Of a stretch of DNA of 64,000 nucleotides, positions 1 to 8,634 are shown piece after piece (within the stretch, counting starts at the first letter, position 1; every line of letters starts with the position of its first letter). Source of the DNA: Rhodopseudomonas sp. P2A-2r (GTDB lineage Bacteria > Pseudomonadota > Alphaproteobacteria > Rhizobiales > Xanthobacteraceae); contig NZ_CP110389.1 of NCBI RefSeq assembly GCF_026015985.1, forward strand, positions 1,582,001 to 1,646,000, read 5' to 3'. The position numbers were made by a program, and so were the translations under genes. The notes under the pieces were generated by a model. It was not told the origin of the DNA. It saw nothing but the letters and a program-made list of their open reading frames with translations, and ran no database searches.

Positions 1-2
1 TG

Positions 3-1034
3 CCGACCGGCACGCCGCTCGACGGCTCGGGCAAGGTGGCGAAGACCTATGAGAAGGAGCTGGTCGCCTGGCTGCAACAGCGCACCGGCTTTGCCGGAAC
101 CGCTGCCGAGGCTCGCGTCGCGTTTGGTGCTCTGGCACCGGAGCAGCAGCAGATCTTCCTGCGGCAGGTCTATTTCGCTGAGCTTACCGCTGGCGGCCGC
201 GAATATAACGACACGACCAGCTCCCGCTATGGCAGCTATCTGCGTGGCCGTGCCGCCATCGCGGCGCTTTTCCCGGACGCCTCGGCATCGTCGGGCGACA
301 TCATCATGTTCGGTGGTTCCGGTGTGCAGACCCTGTTCGGCGGTGACATCCAGATGTTCACGCCATCCGGCAAACTGGTGGTCGGCGTCGAAGGCATCGC
401 ACCGCCTGCAACGGCCGGCCTGGTGACGCAGGGGTCGGGCAATATCCAGATCTACAGCCAGGGCAGCGTGCTGCTCGGCCTGTCTCGCATCATGACCACG
501 TTCGGCGGCAACATCATCGCATGGACGGCGAACGGCGACATCAATGCCGGGCGTGGCGCCAAGACGACGGTGGTGTATACGCCGCCGAAGCGCGTCTACG
601 ACATCTATGGCAATGTGACGCTGTCGCCGACCGTACCGTCGTCGGGCGCCGGCATCGCCACGCTCAATCCGATCCCCGAAGTGAAAGCCGGCGACATCGA
701 CCTGATCGCGCCGCGCGGCACCATCGACGCCGGCGAAGCAGGCATCCGCGTGTCCGGCAATATCAATCTGGCGGCGCTGCAGATCGTCAATGCTGCGAAT
801 ATCCAGGTGCAGGGATCGTCGTCGGGTGTTCCGACGGTACAGGCGCCCAGCATCAGCGCCGCACTGTCGACGTCTAACGCAACGGCGGCGACGCAGCAGA
901 CGACGACGCCTGCACCGGCGGCCAACAACAATCCCTCGGTGATCATCGTCGAAGTGCTCGGCTATGGCGGCGGAGAGGGTCAAGCGCCGACCGGCGGCGA
1001 CGACCGCGACGGCAAAAAGATCGCCGCAGCCTGA
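3..1034 (+). CDS. Filamentous haemagglutinin-family protein, C-terminal part (5' end outside window)
   Basis: The reading frame is already open at the left edge and ends at TGA 1032-1034, so this is the last ~343 residues of a longer protein. The visible part has repeated short beta-strand-like segments rich in G, N, T and S (SGDIIMFGGSG, GGDIQMFTPSGKL, SGNIQIYSQGSV, GGNIIAWTANGDI), typical of right-handed beta-helix adhesins. The tail is low-complexity T/A/P/N, then G/D-rich. This resembles the C-terminal region of large secreted haemagglutinin-like proteins (DUF3739 type) in Bradyrhizobiaceae, which are usually exported through a TpsB partner. No partner gene is visible here. Family assignment is by recognition of the repeat style, and function in adhesion is inferred. 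Confidence 0.75.
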   Translation, partial: PTGTPLDGSGKVAKTYEKELVAWLQQRTGFAGTAAEARVAFGALAPEQQQIFLRQVYFAELTAGGREYNDTTSSRYGSYLRGRAAIAALFPDASASSGDIIMFGGSGVQTLFGGDIQMFTPSGKLVVGVEGIAPPATAGLVTQGSGNIQIYSQGSVLLGLSRIMTTFGGNIIAWTANGDINAGRGAKTTVVYTPPKRVYDIYGNVTLSPTVPSSGAGIATLNPIPEVKAGDIDLIAPRGTIDAGEAGIRVSGNINLAALQIVNAANIQVQGSSSGVPTVQAPSISAALSTSNATAATQQTTTPAPAANNNPSVIIVEVLGYGGGEGQAPTGGDDRDGKKIAAA

Positions 1035-1462
1035 ACCAGGATCCGGCCGGCCTGGTTCAGGTGATCGGTTCGGGAGATTTGTTGCCGGCGCAACGACAGA
1101 AACTGACGGCGACCGAACAGCGCAACTTCGATGAGCCGTAGCCTCCAATCGCCACATGGGTCCCGAACAGGCCGTCCGGCGATCAGTGAACGACGGCCAT
1201 TCGACGCGTCAATGAGAGCTTAGCGTGTACCATTTAAGAGCGATGTGCCTGCACTGCTGCGGTTGATCGACAATTTGCCAACGGACGGGGGAGATTGGTG
1301 GAGGGAGTAGGTGAATTCGTCGCCGTTGTGGTTCAAGGGGGCGCTTGTGGCGCGAAGGGAGCACCGGCGTAGTGCCGGTGGTCGATAGCTGTCCGTCGTC
1401 AGGCAATTTGAGACTGATCAGGCATTTCGAGAAGAGAGGCTCTGGCTCATCAGGGTTAGAGT
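1035..1462. other. Non-coding gap downstream of the adhesin gene, probably including the 3' tail of a decayed insertion sequence
   Basis: No convincing gene is seen. A 65-codon minus-strand open frame (1209-1406) has no ribosome binding site or recognisable domain. The segment about 1215-1460 lies directly downstream of the transposase stop and probably belongs to the insertion sequence or its remains. I could not define terminal inverted repeats or a target-site duplication. Confidence 0.4.
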
Positions 1463-2232
1463 TTAAGCGGCCTGCAGTCGGTGCTGCAAGCGTCGGTTCG
1501 CGATGGTGGCAAGTTTAATGCGTCTGCGTTCTGCGAGGATCGTCTGCGCTCTGCCGAAGTAAACGTCGGCAGGTGTGACGTTTTCGATGCTCTCATGATA
1601 TCGAACATGATTGTAGTGCTCGACAAAGGCTCCAATCTGTCGGTCGAGATCTCCGGGTAAATAATAGTTTTCCAGTAGGATCGGTTCTTCAGGGTCTGGT
1701 GCCAACGCTCGATCTTGCCCTGGGTCTGTGGGTGATAGGGTGCGCCCCGCACATGCAGCATGCCCTTGTCCTCGAGCAAGTCAGCCAGATCGCCTGCAAC
1801 ATAGGATGCGCCGTTGTCGCTTAGCAGCCTTGGCCGATGCACAACGGTGGCGCTGTCGAGGCCCGATGCGGCCAGAGCTTGGTCCAGCGTGGCCGTGACG
1901 TCGGAAGCGCACATAGTGGGGCCGAGCCGCCACGCCACGATGAAGCGCGAGAAGTCGTCCAACACCGTCGACAGATAATACCACCCCCAGCCGGTGATCT
2001 TGAGGTAGGTGAAGTCCGTCTGCCAGAGCCGATTGATCGCGGTGGTCTGGTCCTTGAACTCGTTCGCCGCCTTGATCACCACATAAGCCGGGCCGGTGAT
2101 CAGGTCATGCGCCTTCAACAGCCGATAGACCGATGCCTCGGAGACGAAGTACTTTTTCTCGTCGGTGAACCGCACGGCCAGCTCCCGCGGCGACAGCTCA
2201 GGAACCTGCAGCGCCAGGTCGATGATCTGGCT
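1463..2232 (-). pseudogene. IS3-family-type transposase, 5'-truncated and frameshifted
   Basis: The integrase-core (rve, DDE) part of an IS3-type transposase is readable from about 2232 down to 1463. Catalytic-region motifs are WQTDFTYLKI (first Asp), LSDNGASYV (second Asp) and GKIERWHQTLKN (Glu). The reading frame shifts near 1680: upstream it ends in KNR, and the expected ILLENYYLPGDL continuation lies in the next frame and runs to HRLQAA and the stop at 1463. The N-terminal helix-turn-helix half expected before IIDLAL is missing and is replaced in frame by unrelated coding sequence. With both defects it is unlikely to be active. Its presence next to a tRNA gene fits a recombination-prone spot. 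Confidence 0.75.
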
Positions 2233-2490
2233 GAAGTGGACGATGACCTCGATCGTGCGGCAACGATGGACATGCGCCTTGACGCCGGCGCGGCCTGCTT
2301 TGTCGCGAAGCTTGGCGTTGCCATCGACCGGCTCGGGCTCGTCCTCGAGGAACAGGACGATCTCGCCCGCGATGGCGTGTTTCCCTGCGATTGCCGCCTG
2401 CAACGCGGCGAACGTCTCCTCGGAGTCGAATTCCAGATGTTCGAGCGCGCCGTTACGCGGCTCCCGCCCGGACGTGTCGCATTTCGCCGA
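2229..2490 (-). pseudogene. Fragment of a probable ubiquitin-like beta-grasp protein cut off by the insertion sequence
   Basis: On the minus strand the frame is open from 2490 into the transposase. The ~87 codons before the transposase core do not belong to IS3 transposases. They include [36 protein letters not shown] and [15 protein letters not shown]. The order [27 protein letters not shown] turn-strand is reminiscent of ubiquitin-type beta-grasp folds, and RTIEVIVHF looks like the first strand of a second such domain, cut at the IS boundary near 2230. There is no clear start codon, and a stop lies just upstream (2491-2493). Assignment is by pattern resemblance only, so a conserved hypothetical protein of another fold remains possible. 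Confidence 0.35.
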
Positions 2491-2620
2491 TCACATCATT
2501 GCCGAGGGCGGCGTTCGGTGTGAGCGATCCATGTGACACGGAACACACCGACGACGACCACAAGGGCAAAATTCGTTGATTTCATTGAAGAATTCGGGGA
2601 GTTAGTACCCTGAAGGCTAA

Positions 2621-2697
2621 TGGTAGCGAGAGAGGGACTCGAACCCCCGACCCCAGGATTATGATTCCCGTGCTCTAACCAGCTGAGCTACCTCGCC
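2621..2697 (-). tRNA. tRNA-Met (CAU anticodon, elongator type)
   Basis: The minus strand reads a complete 77-nt tRNA with encoded CCA. The acceptor 5' strand is GGCGAGG, the D-arm AGCTCAGCTGGTTAGAGC, and the anticodon stem CGGGA/TCCTG encloses the loop ATCATAA with anticodon CAT. The T-arm contains GGTTCGAGTCC. The first acceptor pair is G-T(U), so it is not an initiator tRNA by the usual mismatch rule, and it lacks the three G-C anticodon-stem pairs of initiators. It stands alone between the IS remnant and the VOC genes. Confidence 0.95.
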
Positions 2698-2865
2698 ACG
2701 GTGTCTGCAGGGGTTCAAACCACCCTTGCGAACGCGCGGCATATAAGAAGTCGGACGACTCGATGTCAAGCAAAGCCGGACCGGAAATCGACGTTCCGGC
2801 CGCCCGGCCGCCGATTTCGCGGCCGGGTCGGTATTGCCGCCCGATCAGGCACTTAAGCCGGGCGT

Positions 2866-3345
2866 CTAGCCGCCGTCATAGGCCTTTTTCAGCGCCGCCA
2901 GGTCGAGCTTGACCATGCCCATCATTGCTGCCATGGCGCGCTTGGCGCCCTCGCCGTTGCTGTCGGCGAGCATTTCGGTGAAGCCTTTCGGCACGATCTG
3001 CCACGGAACGCCCCAGCGGTCGTTCAGCCAGCCGCATTGCACCGGCCTGCCACCGTCGGCGATCAGCGCGTCCCAGAGACGGTCGACCTCGGTCTGATCG
3101 TCGCAATTGATGGTGAACGACACGGCGTTGGTGTAGGGCACCGCCTTGCCGCCGTTGAGCCCGATGAAGCTCTGCCCCGCGAGGGTGAAGGCGACCACCA
3201 GCACGTCTCCCGCCTTGCCGGAGGGGTTGTCGATGGGGCTGCGCTGGACCCGGTCGACCCGCGAATCCGGCAACAGCGAGACATAGAAGTTTGCGGCCTC
3301 TTCGGCCTCGCGGGCGAACCACAGGCAGGGCGCGATCTTTGACAT
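2866..3345 (-). CDS. VOC-superfamily protein, PhnB/3-dmu-9_3-mt type
   Basis: This is a 159-residue protein starting MSKIAPCLWF, with the conserved order EEAANFYVSL, FTLAGQSFIGLNGG, AVSFTINCDDQTEVDRLWDAL, GWLNDRWGVPWQIVP and MMGMVKLDLAALKKAY. This is the signature of the PhnB-like (3-demethylubiquinone methyltransferase-like, now VOC fold) family of small cytoplasmic proteins. Most members have no proven reaction, so a metal-dependent lyase, dioxygenase or binding role cannot be chosen. It follows another VOC gene by 21 bp on the same strand, so the two are probably cotranscribed. Confidence 0.85.
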   Translation of the reverse strand: MSKIAPCLWFAREAEEAANFYVSLLPDSRVDRVQRSPIDNPSGKAGDVLVVAFTLAGQSFIGLNGGKAVPYTNAVSFTINCDDQTEVDRLWDALIADGGRPVQCGWLNDRWGVPWQIVPKGFTEMLADSNGEGAKRAMAAMMGMVKLDLAALKKAYDGG

Positions 3346-3366
3346 CGTTATTCTCCGATCTCTCTG

Positions 3367-3798
3367 TCAGGCGTTGGCAGCGGCGGGTTGCGCCGCGCTT
3401 GCCGCAGCCATGTCCATCCACACCACCTCCCAGATGTGGCCGTCCGGATCCTCGAAGCTGCGGCCATACATGAACCCGTAGTCCTGCTGCGGGCTCGGAT
3501 CGATCGTGCCGCCGGCATTCTTCGCCTTGCCGACCAGCGCATCAACGGCGTCGCGGCTGTCTGCGGAAAGGCAGATCAGGACCTCGCTGGAGGTCTTCGC
3601 GTCGACGATTGTCTTCGTCGTGAACTGCTTGAATTTCTCGTGCGTCAGCAACATCGCGAAAATGGTGTCGGAGAACACCATGCAGGACGCGGTGTCGTCG
3701 CAGAACATGTCGTTCTTCCTGGCGCCGATCGACTCGTAAAAGGCGGTGGCACGGGGCAGGTCGGTGACGGGAAGGTTGACGAAAATCATCTGGGGCAT
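3367..3798 (-). CDS. VOC-family (glyoxalase-like) protein
   Basis: The product has 143 residues, starting MPQMIFVNLPVTDLPRATAF. It has the glyoxalase/VOC layout: N-terminal beta-alpha module with FYESIGA, central SDTIFAMLLTHEKF, then DAVDALVGKAKNAGG and the C-terminal FEDPDGHIWEVVWMD strand that usually carries the metal-ligand Glu. The start at 3798 has GAGGAC just upstream. The C-terminus is an Ala-rich tail. It is the promoter-proximal member of a two-gene unit with the PhnB-like gene. Substrate is unknown. Resistance-type glyoxalases and the uncharacterised lactoylglutathione-lyase-like group are both possible. Confidence 0.85.
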   Translation of the reverse strand: MPQMIFVNLPVTDLPRATAFYESIGARKNDMFCDDTASCMVFSDTIFAMLLTHEKFKQFTTKTIVDAKTSSEVLICLSADSRDAVDALVGKAKNAGGTIDPSPQQDYGFMYGRSFEDPDGHIWEVVWMDMAAASAAQPAAANA

Positions 3799-4029
3799 TG
3801 CGATGTCCTCTTGGGTGGCGATGATCACAGGACGGACGGGCCGGCGCCGATCCGACATCGCTCGGAATATTTTTGTCGGCGGAATATTCGGCCGTTCATT
3901 GGCTGCGCCAACGGACGTAATGTCGCACGTGCATTGCAGCGCATTGTGATGCCCCGCAAAATAGTCGTTGATTGTCGCGGAAGCGACTCGCAAGTTAACA
4001 ACGCAGGTCCGGGCTCGCAGGGGAGAGAT

Positions 4030-5004
4030 ATGATGTTGCAGCGCAATCGCCTTGCGGGCGCACTCGCCGTTGTCACCGCGCTCATGGGCGCCAGCGCCAT
4101 GGCGCAGGACTATCCGACCAAGCCGATCACCTTGATCGTGCCATGGCCGGCCGGCGGCTCGACCGACATCTCGATGCGTGCGATTGCCGATGCCGCGTCG
4201 AAACATCTCGGGCAGCCGATCGCGGTCGACAACAAGGGCGGCGGCGGCGGCACGGTCGGTCCGGCGACCATGGCGGCGGCGTCGAAGCCGGACGGTTACA
4301 CCATCTCGCAGATTCCGATCACCGTGTTCCGGCTGCCCCTGATGCAGGAAGTGTCGTGGAATCCGGAAAAGGATTTCAGCTACATCATCCATCTCACCGG
4401 CTACACGTTCGGCGTCACCACCAATTCGGAATCGCAGTTCAAGACCTGGAAGGACGTGGTCGATTTCGCCAAGGTCAATCCCGGCAAGGTGACCTATGCA
4501 ACGCCGGGCACCGGCACCTCGCTGCATGTGGGCATGGAGCAGATCTCGGCGCTGGCCGGCATCAAGCTGACCCAGGTGCCGTTCAAGGGCGGCGCCGAAA
4601 CCAACGCCGCCGTGCTCGGCAATCATACCATGCTGCAGGCCGATTCCACCGGCTGGCGGCCGCTGGTCGATGCTGGCAAGCTGCGTCTGCTGATGGTGTG
4701 GACCGACAAGCGCTCGCCGAACTTTCCCGACGTGCCGACGCTGAAGGAGCTCGGCTATCCCATGGTCTATGATTCGCCGTTCGGCATCGCCGGTCCCAAG
4801 GGCATGGACCCGAAGATCGTCGCGAAGCTGCATGATGCCTTCAAGAAAGCGATCGAGGACCCGGCGGTGATCGCCACGCTGGCCAAATACGACATGGTTC
4901 CGAACTACAAGAACACCGAGGACTACAAGAAGTTCGTGGTCGAGGTGACTGCGTCCGAGCGCAAGGTCATCGAGGGGATCGGGTTGGGCAAGAAGGCGAA
5001 CTAG
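4030..5004 (+). CDS. Tripartite tricarboxylate transporter substrate-binding protein (TctC/Bug family)
   Basis: This is a periplasmic solute-binding protein of 324 residues. A signal peptide (about 1-26, cleaved after SAMA) is followed by DYPTKPITLIVPWPAGGSTD, the classic Bug-family entry with the ligand-contacting PAGGSTD loop. Later GTGTSLHVGMEQ and PFKGGAETNAAVLGNH match the second ligand loop. GGGAGA lies just upstream of two adjacent ATGs (4030 and 4033). It is followed by tctB and tctA on the same strand, giving a complete C-B-A uptake system. The ligand is probably a carboxylic acid but cannot be specified. Confidence 0.93.
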   Translation: MMLQRNRLAGALAVVTALMGASAMAQDYPTKPITLIVPWPAGGSTDISMRAIADAASKHLGQPIAVDNKGGGGGTVGPATMAAASKPDGYTISQIPITVFRLPLMQEVSWNPEKDFSYIIHLTGYTFGVTTNSESQFKTWKDVVDFAKVNPGKVTYATPGTGTSLHVGMEQISALAGIKLTQVPFKGGAETNAAVLGNHTMLQADSTGWRPLVDAGKLRLLMVWTDKRSPNFPDVPTLKELGYPMVYDSPFGIAGPKGMDPKIVAKLHDAFKKAIEDPAVIATLAKYDMVPNYKNTEDYKKFVVEVTASERKVIEGIGLGKKAN

Positions 5005-5010
5005 CGCAGC

Positions 5011-5169
5011 GTGTCCCGGACGCGGTGCGGCGCGAGCGACGATGCGCAGCATCGTCCGAAATGCCGCTCCGCAGATCCGGGATCCCGGTTTCCTGCTTGC
5101 ATCACCGAGGCCCCGGATCTGCGCAGCACCACGTCGCAAGAGCGACGCGCTGCAGCGTGTCCGGGGCAC
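5011..5169. repeat. Dispersed palindromic intergenic repeat, family A, copy 1
   Basis: This is an imperfect long palindrome between tctC and tctB. It begins GTGTCCCGGACGCGGTGCGG and ends with the inverse-complementary CGCTGCAGCGTGTCCGGGGCAC, with internal GATGCGCAGCATC and CTCCGCAGATCCGGG...CCCCGGATCTGCGCAG inverted pairs. A related element is at 15751-15884. It could fold in the tct mRNA and tune expression of tctC against tctB/tctA, as REP-like elements do elsewhere; that effect is inferred. Confidence 0.75.
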
Positions 5170-5191
5170 TTGCTTCAATTGAAAGAAATTC

Positions 5192-5677
5192 ATGACAGAC
5201 CAGACCCGACCGCGCTTCCGCCTCAACAATTCCGAATTGTGGACCGGTGCGATCGGTCTTGCGCTCGGCGTGTTCGTGATCCGCTCCGGCCTCAAGCTCA
5301 AGCTCGGCACCATCAACGATCCCGGCTCCGGCTATGTGCTGTTCTATACCGGCATCCTGATGTGCCTGTTTGCGGCCTCGATCATCGTGGCGGCGATCAC
5401 CGAGGGCGGGCCAACCTTCGGCTCGCGCTGGGAGGACGCCCGCTGGAGCAAGCCGGTTGTGATCATCGCCGCGCTGATCGCCTATTCCATCGCGCTCGAC
5501 CAACTCGGCTTCCTGATCTCCACCATTCCGCTGATGCTGCTGTTGCTGCGGGCCATCGATCCGGTGCGCTGGACGCTTGCCGTGCCGCTGGCGGTGCTGG
5601 CGCCGCTCGGCGTCTGGTGGGTGCTGAAGCGCGGGCTGCTGATCCAACTGCCCTCGGGCATTTTTGAAATCGGCTGA
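5192..5677 (+). CDS. Tripartite tricarboxylate transporter small membrane subunit (TctB family)
   Basis: The product has 161 residues with four hydrophobic helices: ELWTGAIGLALGVFVI, YVLFYTGILMCLFAASIIVAAI, PVVIIAALIAYSIAL and LLRAI...LAVPLAVLAPLGVWW. This is the usual TctB topology and length. It is the poorly conserved small subunit that pairs with the large TctA permease. ATG 5192 lies after a GAAAGAAATTC leader with only a weak Shine-Dalgarno. It sits between tctC and tctA, 12 bp before tctA, which supports the call despite low family conservation. Confidence 0.88.
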   Translation: MTDQTRPRFRLNNSELWTGAIGLALGVFVIRSGLKLKLGTINDPGSGYVLFYTGILMCLFAASIIVAAITEGGPTFGSRWEDARWSKPVVIIAALIAYSIALDQLGFLISTIPLMLLLLRAIDPVRWTLAVPLAVLAPLGVWWVLKRGLLIQLPSGIFEIG

Positions 5678-5689
5678 CGGGACCCGTTC

Positions 5690-7198
5690 ATGGACGTTAT
5701 CACCAATGTCATGCAGGGGTTCGGCGTCGCGCTGCAGCCGATCAACATCCTGTACTGCTTCATCGGCGTGTTCATCGGCACGCTGGTCGGCGTGCTGCCG
5801 GGGATCGGCCCGATCTCGGCGATGTCGCTGCTGCTGCCGATCACTTTGTCGGGCACGCCGGAATCCGGCATCATCATGATGGCCGGCATCTATTACGGCT
5901 CGATGTATGGCGGCTCCACCACCTCGATCCTGGTCAACATACCCGGCGAGGCGGCCTCCGTCGTGACCTGCATCGACGGCCACCAGATGGCAAAGCAGGG
6001 CAGGGCCGGCCCCGCGCTTGGCATCTCCGCGCTGGGCTCGTTCATCGCGGGCACGTTCTCGCTGGTCGCCCTGATGCTGGTGGCGCCGAAGCTCGCCTCC
6101 GTCGCCATCGCCTTCGGCCCCGCCGAATATGCCAGCCTGATGGTGCTCGGCCTGGTCGTGCTGACCTTCCTGACCCAGGGCTCCATGGCCAAGGCGCTGT
6201 TGATGGCCTGCATCGGCATCGTGCTCGGGCTGATCGGCCTCGACGGCATCACCGCGCAGCCGCGGCTAACCTTCGGCCGCATCGAACTGATCGACGGCAT
6301 TGGCCTGGTGCCTGTCGTGATGGGCCTGTTCGGCCTCGCCGAGGTGCTGCTCAATACCGAGCAGGTGATCAAGCGCGACATCATCAACGCCAGGATCACG
6401 CAGCTATTGCCGAACAAGGAAGACTGGAAGGCGAGTGCCGGCCCGATCGGCCGCGGCACGCTGCTCGGCTTCTTTCTGGGCATCCTCCCCGGCGGCGGCG
6501 CGGTGGTGGCATCGTTCGCGTCCTATGCGCTGGAGAAGCGCCTGTCGAAGACGCCGGAACGCTTCGGCCGCGGCGCCATCGAGGGCGTCGCCGGACCCGA
6601 GGCCGCCAACAATGCGGCGGCCGGCGGCGCCTTCATTCCGCTGATGACGCTGGGCATCCCGCCCAATGTGGTGATGGCGCTGCTGCTCGGCGCGTTCGTC
6701 ATTCACGGCCTGCAACCGGGCCCGCTGCTGATCTCGCAAAATCCCGGCCTATTCTGGGGCATCGTTGCCAGCATGTATATCGGCAACGTGATGCTGCTGG
6801 TGCTCAACCTGCCGCTGATCGGGATGTGGGTGCAGCTGTTGAAGCTGCCCTACAACGTGCTGTTCCCGCTGATCATCCTGTTCACCATCATCGGCGTGTA
6901 TTGCAGCAGCAACAACGTGTTCGATGTCTACGTCATGGTCGGCTTCGGCGTGATCGGCTATTTCATGCGCAAGTTCGGCTACGAGCCGGCGCCGCTGGTC
7001 CTGGCCTTCGTGCTCGGTCCGCTGCTGGAGAACAACTTGCGCAAGTCGCTGATCCTGTCGCAGGGCGATCTGATGACCTTCGTCGAGCGTCCGATCTCCG
7101 CCGCCTGCCTGGCGCTGGCATTGCTGTTGCTGGTCGGCCCGCTGCTGCCGGCATTCCGCAAAAAGCGCGAACTGGTCGCGCTGGACGAAGGCGCCTGA
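5690..7198 (+). CDS. Tripartite tricarboxylate transporter large permease (TctA family)
   Basis: This is a 502-residue inner-membrane protein with about 11-12 hydrophobic segments. It carries TctA hallmarks: [21 protein letters not shown] near residues 30-50, [24 protein letters not shown] around 65-90, and the inverted-repeat counterpart [23 protein letters not shown] around 260-280 followed by [20 protein letters not shown]. These two pseudo-symmetric halves form the transport core. It is the last gene of the tctCBA unit and ends at a small hairpin (7198-7213). Confidence 0.95.
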   Translation: MDVITNVMQGFGVALQPINILYCFIGVFIGTLVGVLPGIGPISAMSLLLPITLSGTPESGIIMMAGIYYGSMYGGSTTSILVNIPGEAASVVTCIDGHQMAKQGRAGPALGISALGSFIAGTFSLVALMLVAPKLASVAIAFGPAEYASLMVLGLVVLTFLTQGSMAKALLMACIGIVLGLIGLDGITAQPRLTFGRIELIDGIGLVPVVMGLFGLAEVLLNTEQVIKRDIINARITQLLPNKEDWKASAGPIGRGTLLGFFLGILPGGGAVVASFASYALEKRLSKTPERFGRGAIEGVAGPEAANNAAAGGAFIPLMTLGIPPNVVMALLLGAFVIHGLQPGPLLISQNPGLFWGIVASMYIGNVMLLVLNLPLIGMWVQLLKLPYNVLFPLIILFTIIGVYCSSNNVFDVYVMVGFGVIGYFMRKFGYEPAPLVLAFVLGPLLENNLRKSLILSQGDLMTFVERPISAACLALALLLLVGPLLPAFRKKRELVALDEGA

Positions 7199-7213
7199 CC
7201 GGCGACACGCCGG
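7198..7213. terminator. Short hairpin between convergent genes
   Basis: A perfect inverted repeat, ACCGGCG-AC-CGCCGGT-like with a 7-bp stem and minimal loop, begins at the tctA stop codon region and precedes the convergent gene ending at 7223. No T-run follows, so a terminator role is only a suggestion. Confidence 0.35.
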
Positions 7214-7222
7214 TGGCTGCGG

Positions 7223-7672
7223 TCAGCGGCGCAGTGGGATGATGGCGCCGCCGGAGCCGGAGCGGAGCCGTTCGGCCGTCGGACATGTCGCCACCCCGGT
7301 GCGCCGCGGGTGGAACGGCTGCTCGATGGTGGTGCTGTCGCAGCCAAGGGTTGCCGCGAGCGTGCTGGTGCTGGCGACGACGGCATCCTCGATCTGCGAT
7401 CCGGGCGTGTGGGCCACGATCAGATGGTCGACGGACAGCCGTTTGCGCATGTGCAGGTCGACGCCGACCCGGTAGCTGAACAGAGCGTGGATGATGTCGC
7501 GGCAATCCTGGATGACGATCAGGCCTGCCTTGGCAGGTGGGGTCCGGCTGATTCGGCCCGCGAAACGCAGCCACAGCGGCAGCGAGACACTGGCATCATG
7601 CAGATAGACCAGGGGATAGGCAGCCCTGGCGGTCTCCCGATCGACGGGATATGCATGGAATTGCTGGTTCAT
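7223..7672 (-). CDS. Conserved-looking hypothetical protein divergent from the FNR regulator
   Basis: The product has 149 residues, starting MNQQFHAYPVDRETARAAYP. I recognise no domain with confidence. The N-terminal two-thirds (YPLVYLHDASVSLPLWLRFAG, KAGLIVIQDCRDIIHALFSYRVGVDL, LSVDHLIVAHTPG) looks like an alternating alpha/beta fold somewhat reminiscent of acyltransferases. The C-terminal ~40 residues are basic and probably disordered. Its promoter region (7673-7808) is shared with the FNR-family gene and holds two FNR/FixK boxes, so expression is probably oxygen-responsive. Confidence 0.55.
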   Translation of the reverse strand: MNQQFHAYPVDRETARAAYPLVYLHDASVSLPLWLRFAGRISRTPPAKAGLIVIQDCRDIIHALFSYRVGVDLHMRKRLSVDHLIVAHTPGSQIEDAVVASTSTLAATLGCDSTTIEQPFHPRRTGVATCPTAERLRSGSGGAIIPLRR

Positions 7673-7722
7673 TGTCGGCTCCCGGTAACCCGTGAAATTG
7701 CTTGGGGGCCGCTATGCCGGCA

Positions 7723-7736
7723 TTGATCTACGTCAA
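7723..7736. promoter_or_regulatory. FNR/FixK-type box 1
   Basis: The site reads TTGATCTACGTCAA, which fits TTGAT-N4-NTCAA with both half-sites intact except one central position. It lies 51 bp upstream of the minus-strand gene starting at 7672, so a transcript start about 41 bp from its centre would give a short leader for that gene. Confidence 0.75.
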
Positions 7737-7748
7737 CGCCGGGGGCGT

Positions 7749-7762
7749 TTGATCTAGGTCAA
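7749..7762. promoter_or_regulatory. FNR/FixK-type box 2
   Basis: The site reads TTGATCTAGGTCAA, nearly the same as box 1, with centres 26 bp apart. It is immediately upstream of the FNR-family gene, so autoregulation (activation or repression) is plausible. Confidence 0.75.
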
Positions 7763-7808
7763 AGTATGCCGGATTACCGCGGTGAGTGAACCAGGGCGAA
7801 CCCACGTG

Positions 7809-8549
7809 ATGACCACTGTCGGGCCTTGCGCCGGAATGGATAAAACGGATTGCAGGCACGGTCGCGGCCTGAACGGTTGCGACGACTGCAAGGTACGCCT
7901 TTTCAGCGTCTGCGGCGTGCTGGAACCGGCGGAGCTGGACGAGCTGGACCAGCTCAGCCACGTCAAGATCTTCGCGCCCAAGACCATGCTGTTCGACCAG
8001 GACGCGCTGGCCGGTAGCGTGTTCAATGTCACCGAAGGTATCGTCCGGCTCTACAAGTCGCTGCCCGACGGGCGCCGCCAGATCGTCGGCTTCGCTTTGC
8101 CCGGAGATTTTCTAGGTCTGGCTCTGATGGACCGCTACGGCATGGCCGCCGAGGCCGTGACCCAGGTCAAGGTCTGCCGTTTCGCCCGCCCGGCCTTCGT
8201 CACCTACGTGGACGGCAAGCCGCACCTGCTACGGCGGTTGCATGAATTCGCCGGCCACGAGCTCAGCCTGGCACAGGACCAGATGCTGCTGCTCGGCCGC
8301 CGAACCGCGGAGGAGAAGGTCGCCGCCTTCCTGCTCAACCTGCAGACCCGCTACGGCCGGATCGGCGCCACCTCGGTCACCGTGCCGCTGCCCATGAGCC
8401 GGCAGGATATCGCCGATTATCTCGGCCTGACCATCGAGACCGTGAGCCGCACCCTGACCAAGCTGGCCAAGGAAAAGGTGCTGGTGGTGGTCCCCGACGG
8501 TGTTCGGTTGCTCAGCGTCGAACGGCTCGATCAGCTTGCCGCGGCGTAG
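7809..8549 (+). CDS. FNR/AadR/FnrN-type oxygen-sensing transcription regulator
   Basis: This is a Crp/Fnr-family protein (246 residues from ATG 7809; GTG 7782 and ATG 7836 are alternatives). The N-terminus holds GCDDCKVRLFSVC, i.e. Cys24, Cys27 and Cys35. A further Cys lies near residue 123 (QVKVCRF), so the four ligands of an oxygen-labile [4Fe-4S] cluster appear present, as in FNR, FnrN and AadR. A cNMP-binding-like beta-roll is followed by a C-terminal HTH (MSRQDIADYLGLTIETVSR). The E--SR recognition helix predicts binding to TTGAT half-sites, exactly the boxes seen at 7723, 7749 and 8567. It is probably a global anaerobic/microaerobic activator. Confidence 0.92.
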   Translation: MTTVGPCAGMDKTDCRHGRGLNGCDDCKVRLFSVCGVLEPAELDELDQLSHVKIFAPKTMLFDQDALAGSVFNVTEGIVRLYKSLPDGRRQIVGFALPGDFLGLALMDRYGMAAEAVTQVKVCRFARPAFVTYVDGKPHLLRRLHEFAGHELSLAQDQMLLLGRRTAEEKVAAFLLNLQTRYGRIGATSVTVPLPMSRQDIADYLGLTIETVSRTLTKLAKEKVLVVVPDGVRLLSVERLDQLAAA

Positions 8550-8566
8550 GCCGGCGCCGGTCGGTT

Positions 8567-8608
8567 TTGATCCATCTCAAACGATTTGCGAAAGCTGCCA
8601 GCTAGACA
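8567..8608 (+). promoter_or_regulatory. Class II FNR-dependent promoter of the 33-residue membrane protein
   Basis: TTGATCCATCTCAA at 8567-8580 (centre 8573.5) is followed by a -10-like TAGACA at 8603-8608. This would place the start near 8615, so the box centre is close to -41.5, the classic class II FNR position. The ATG of the small gene is about 20 bp further on, behind AAGGAGGG. Confidence 0.65.
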
Positions 8609-8634
8609 TCTCTCCGTAAAAAAGGAGGGAACCT

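Noticed and set aside
3799..5316. Upstream extension of the VOC gene into a 649-codon minus-strand frame
   Set aside because: The extension is antisense to tctC. The VOC family start at 3798 has a ribosome binding site and matches normal length.
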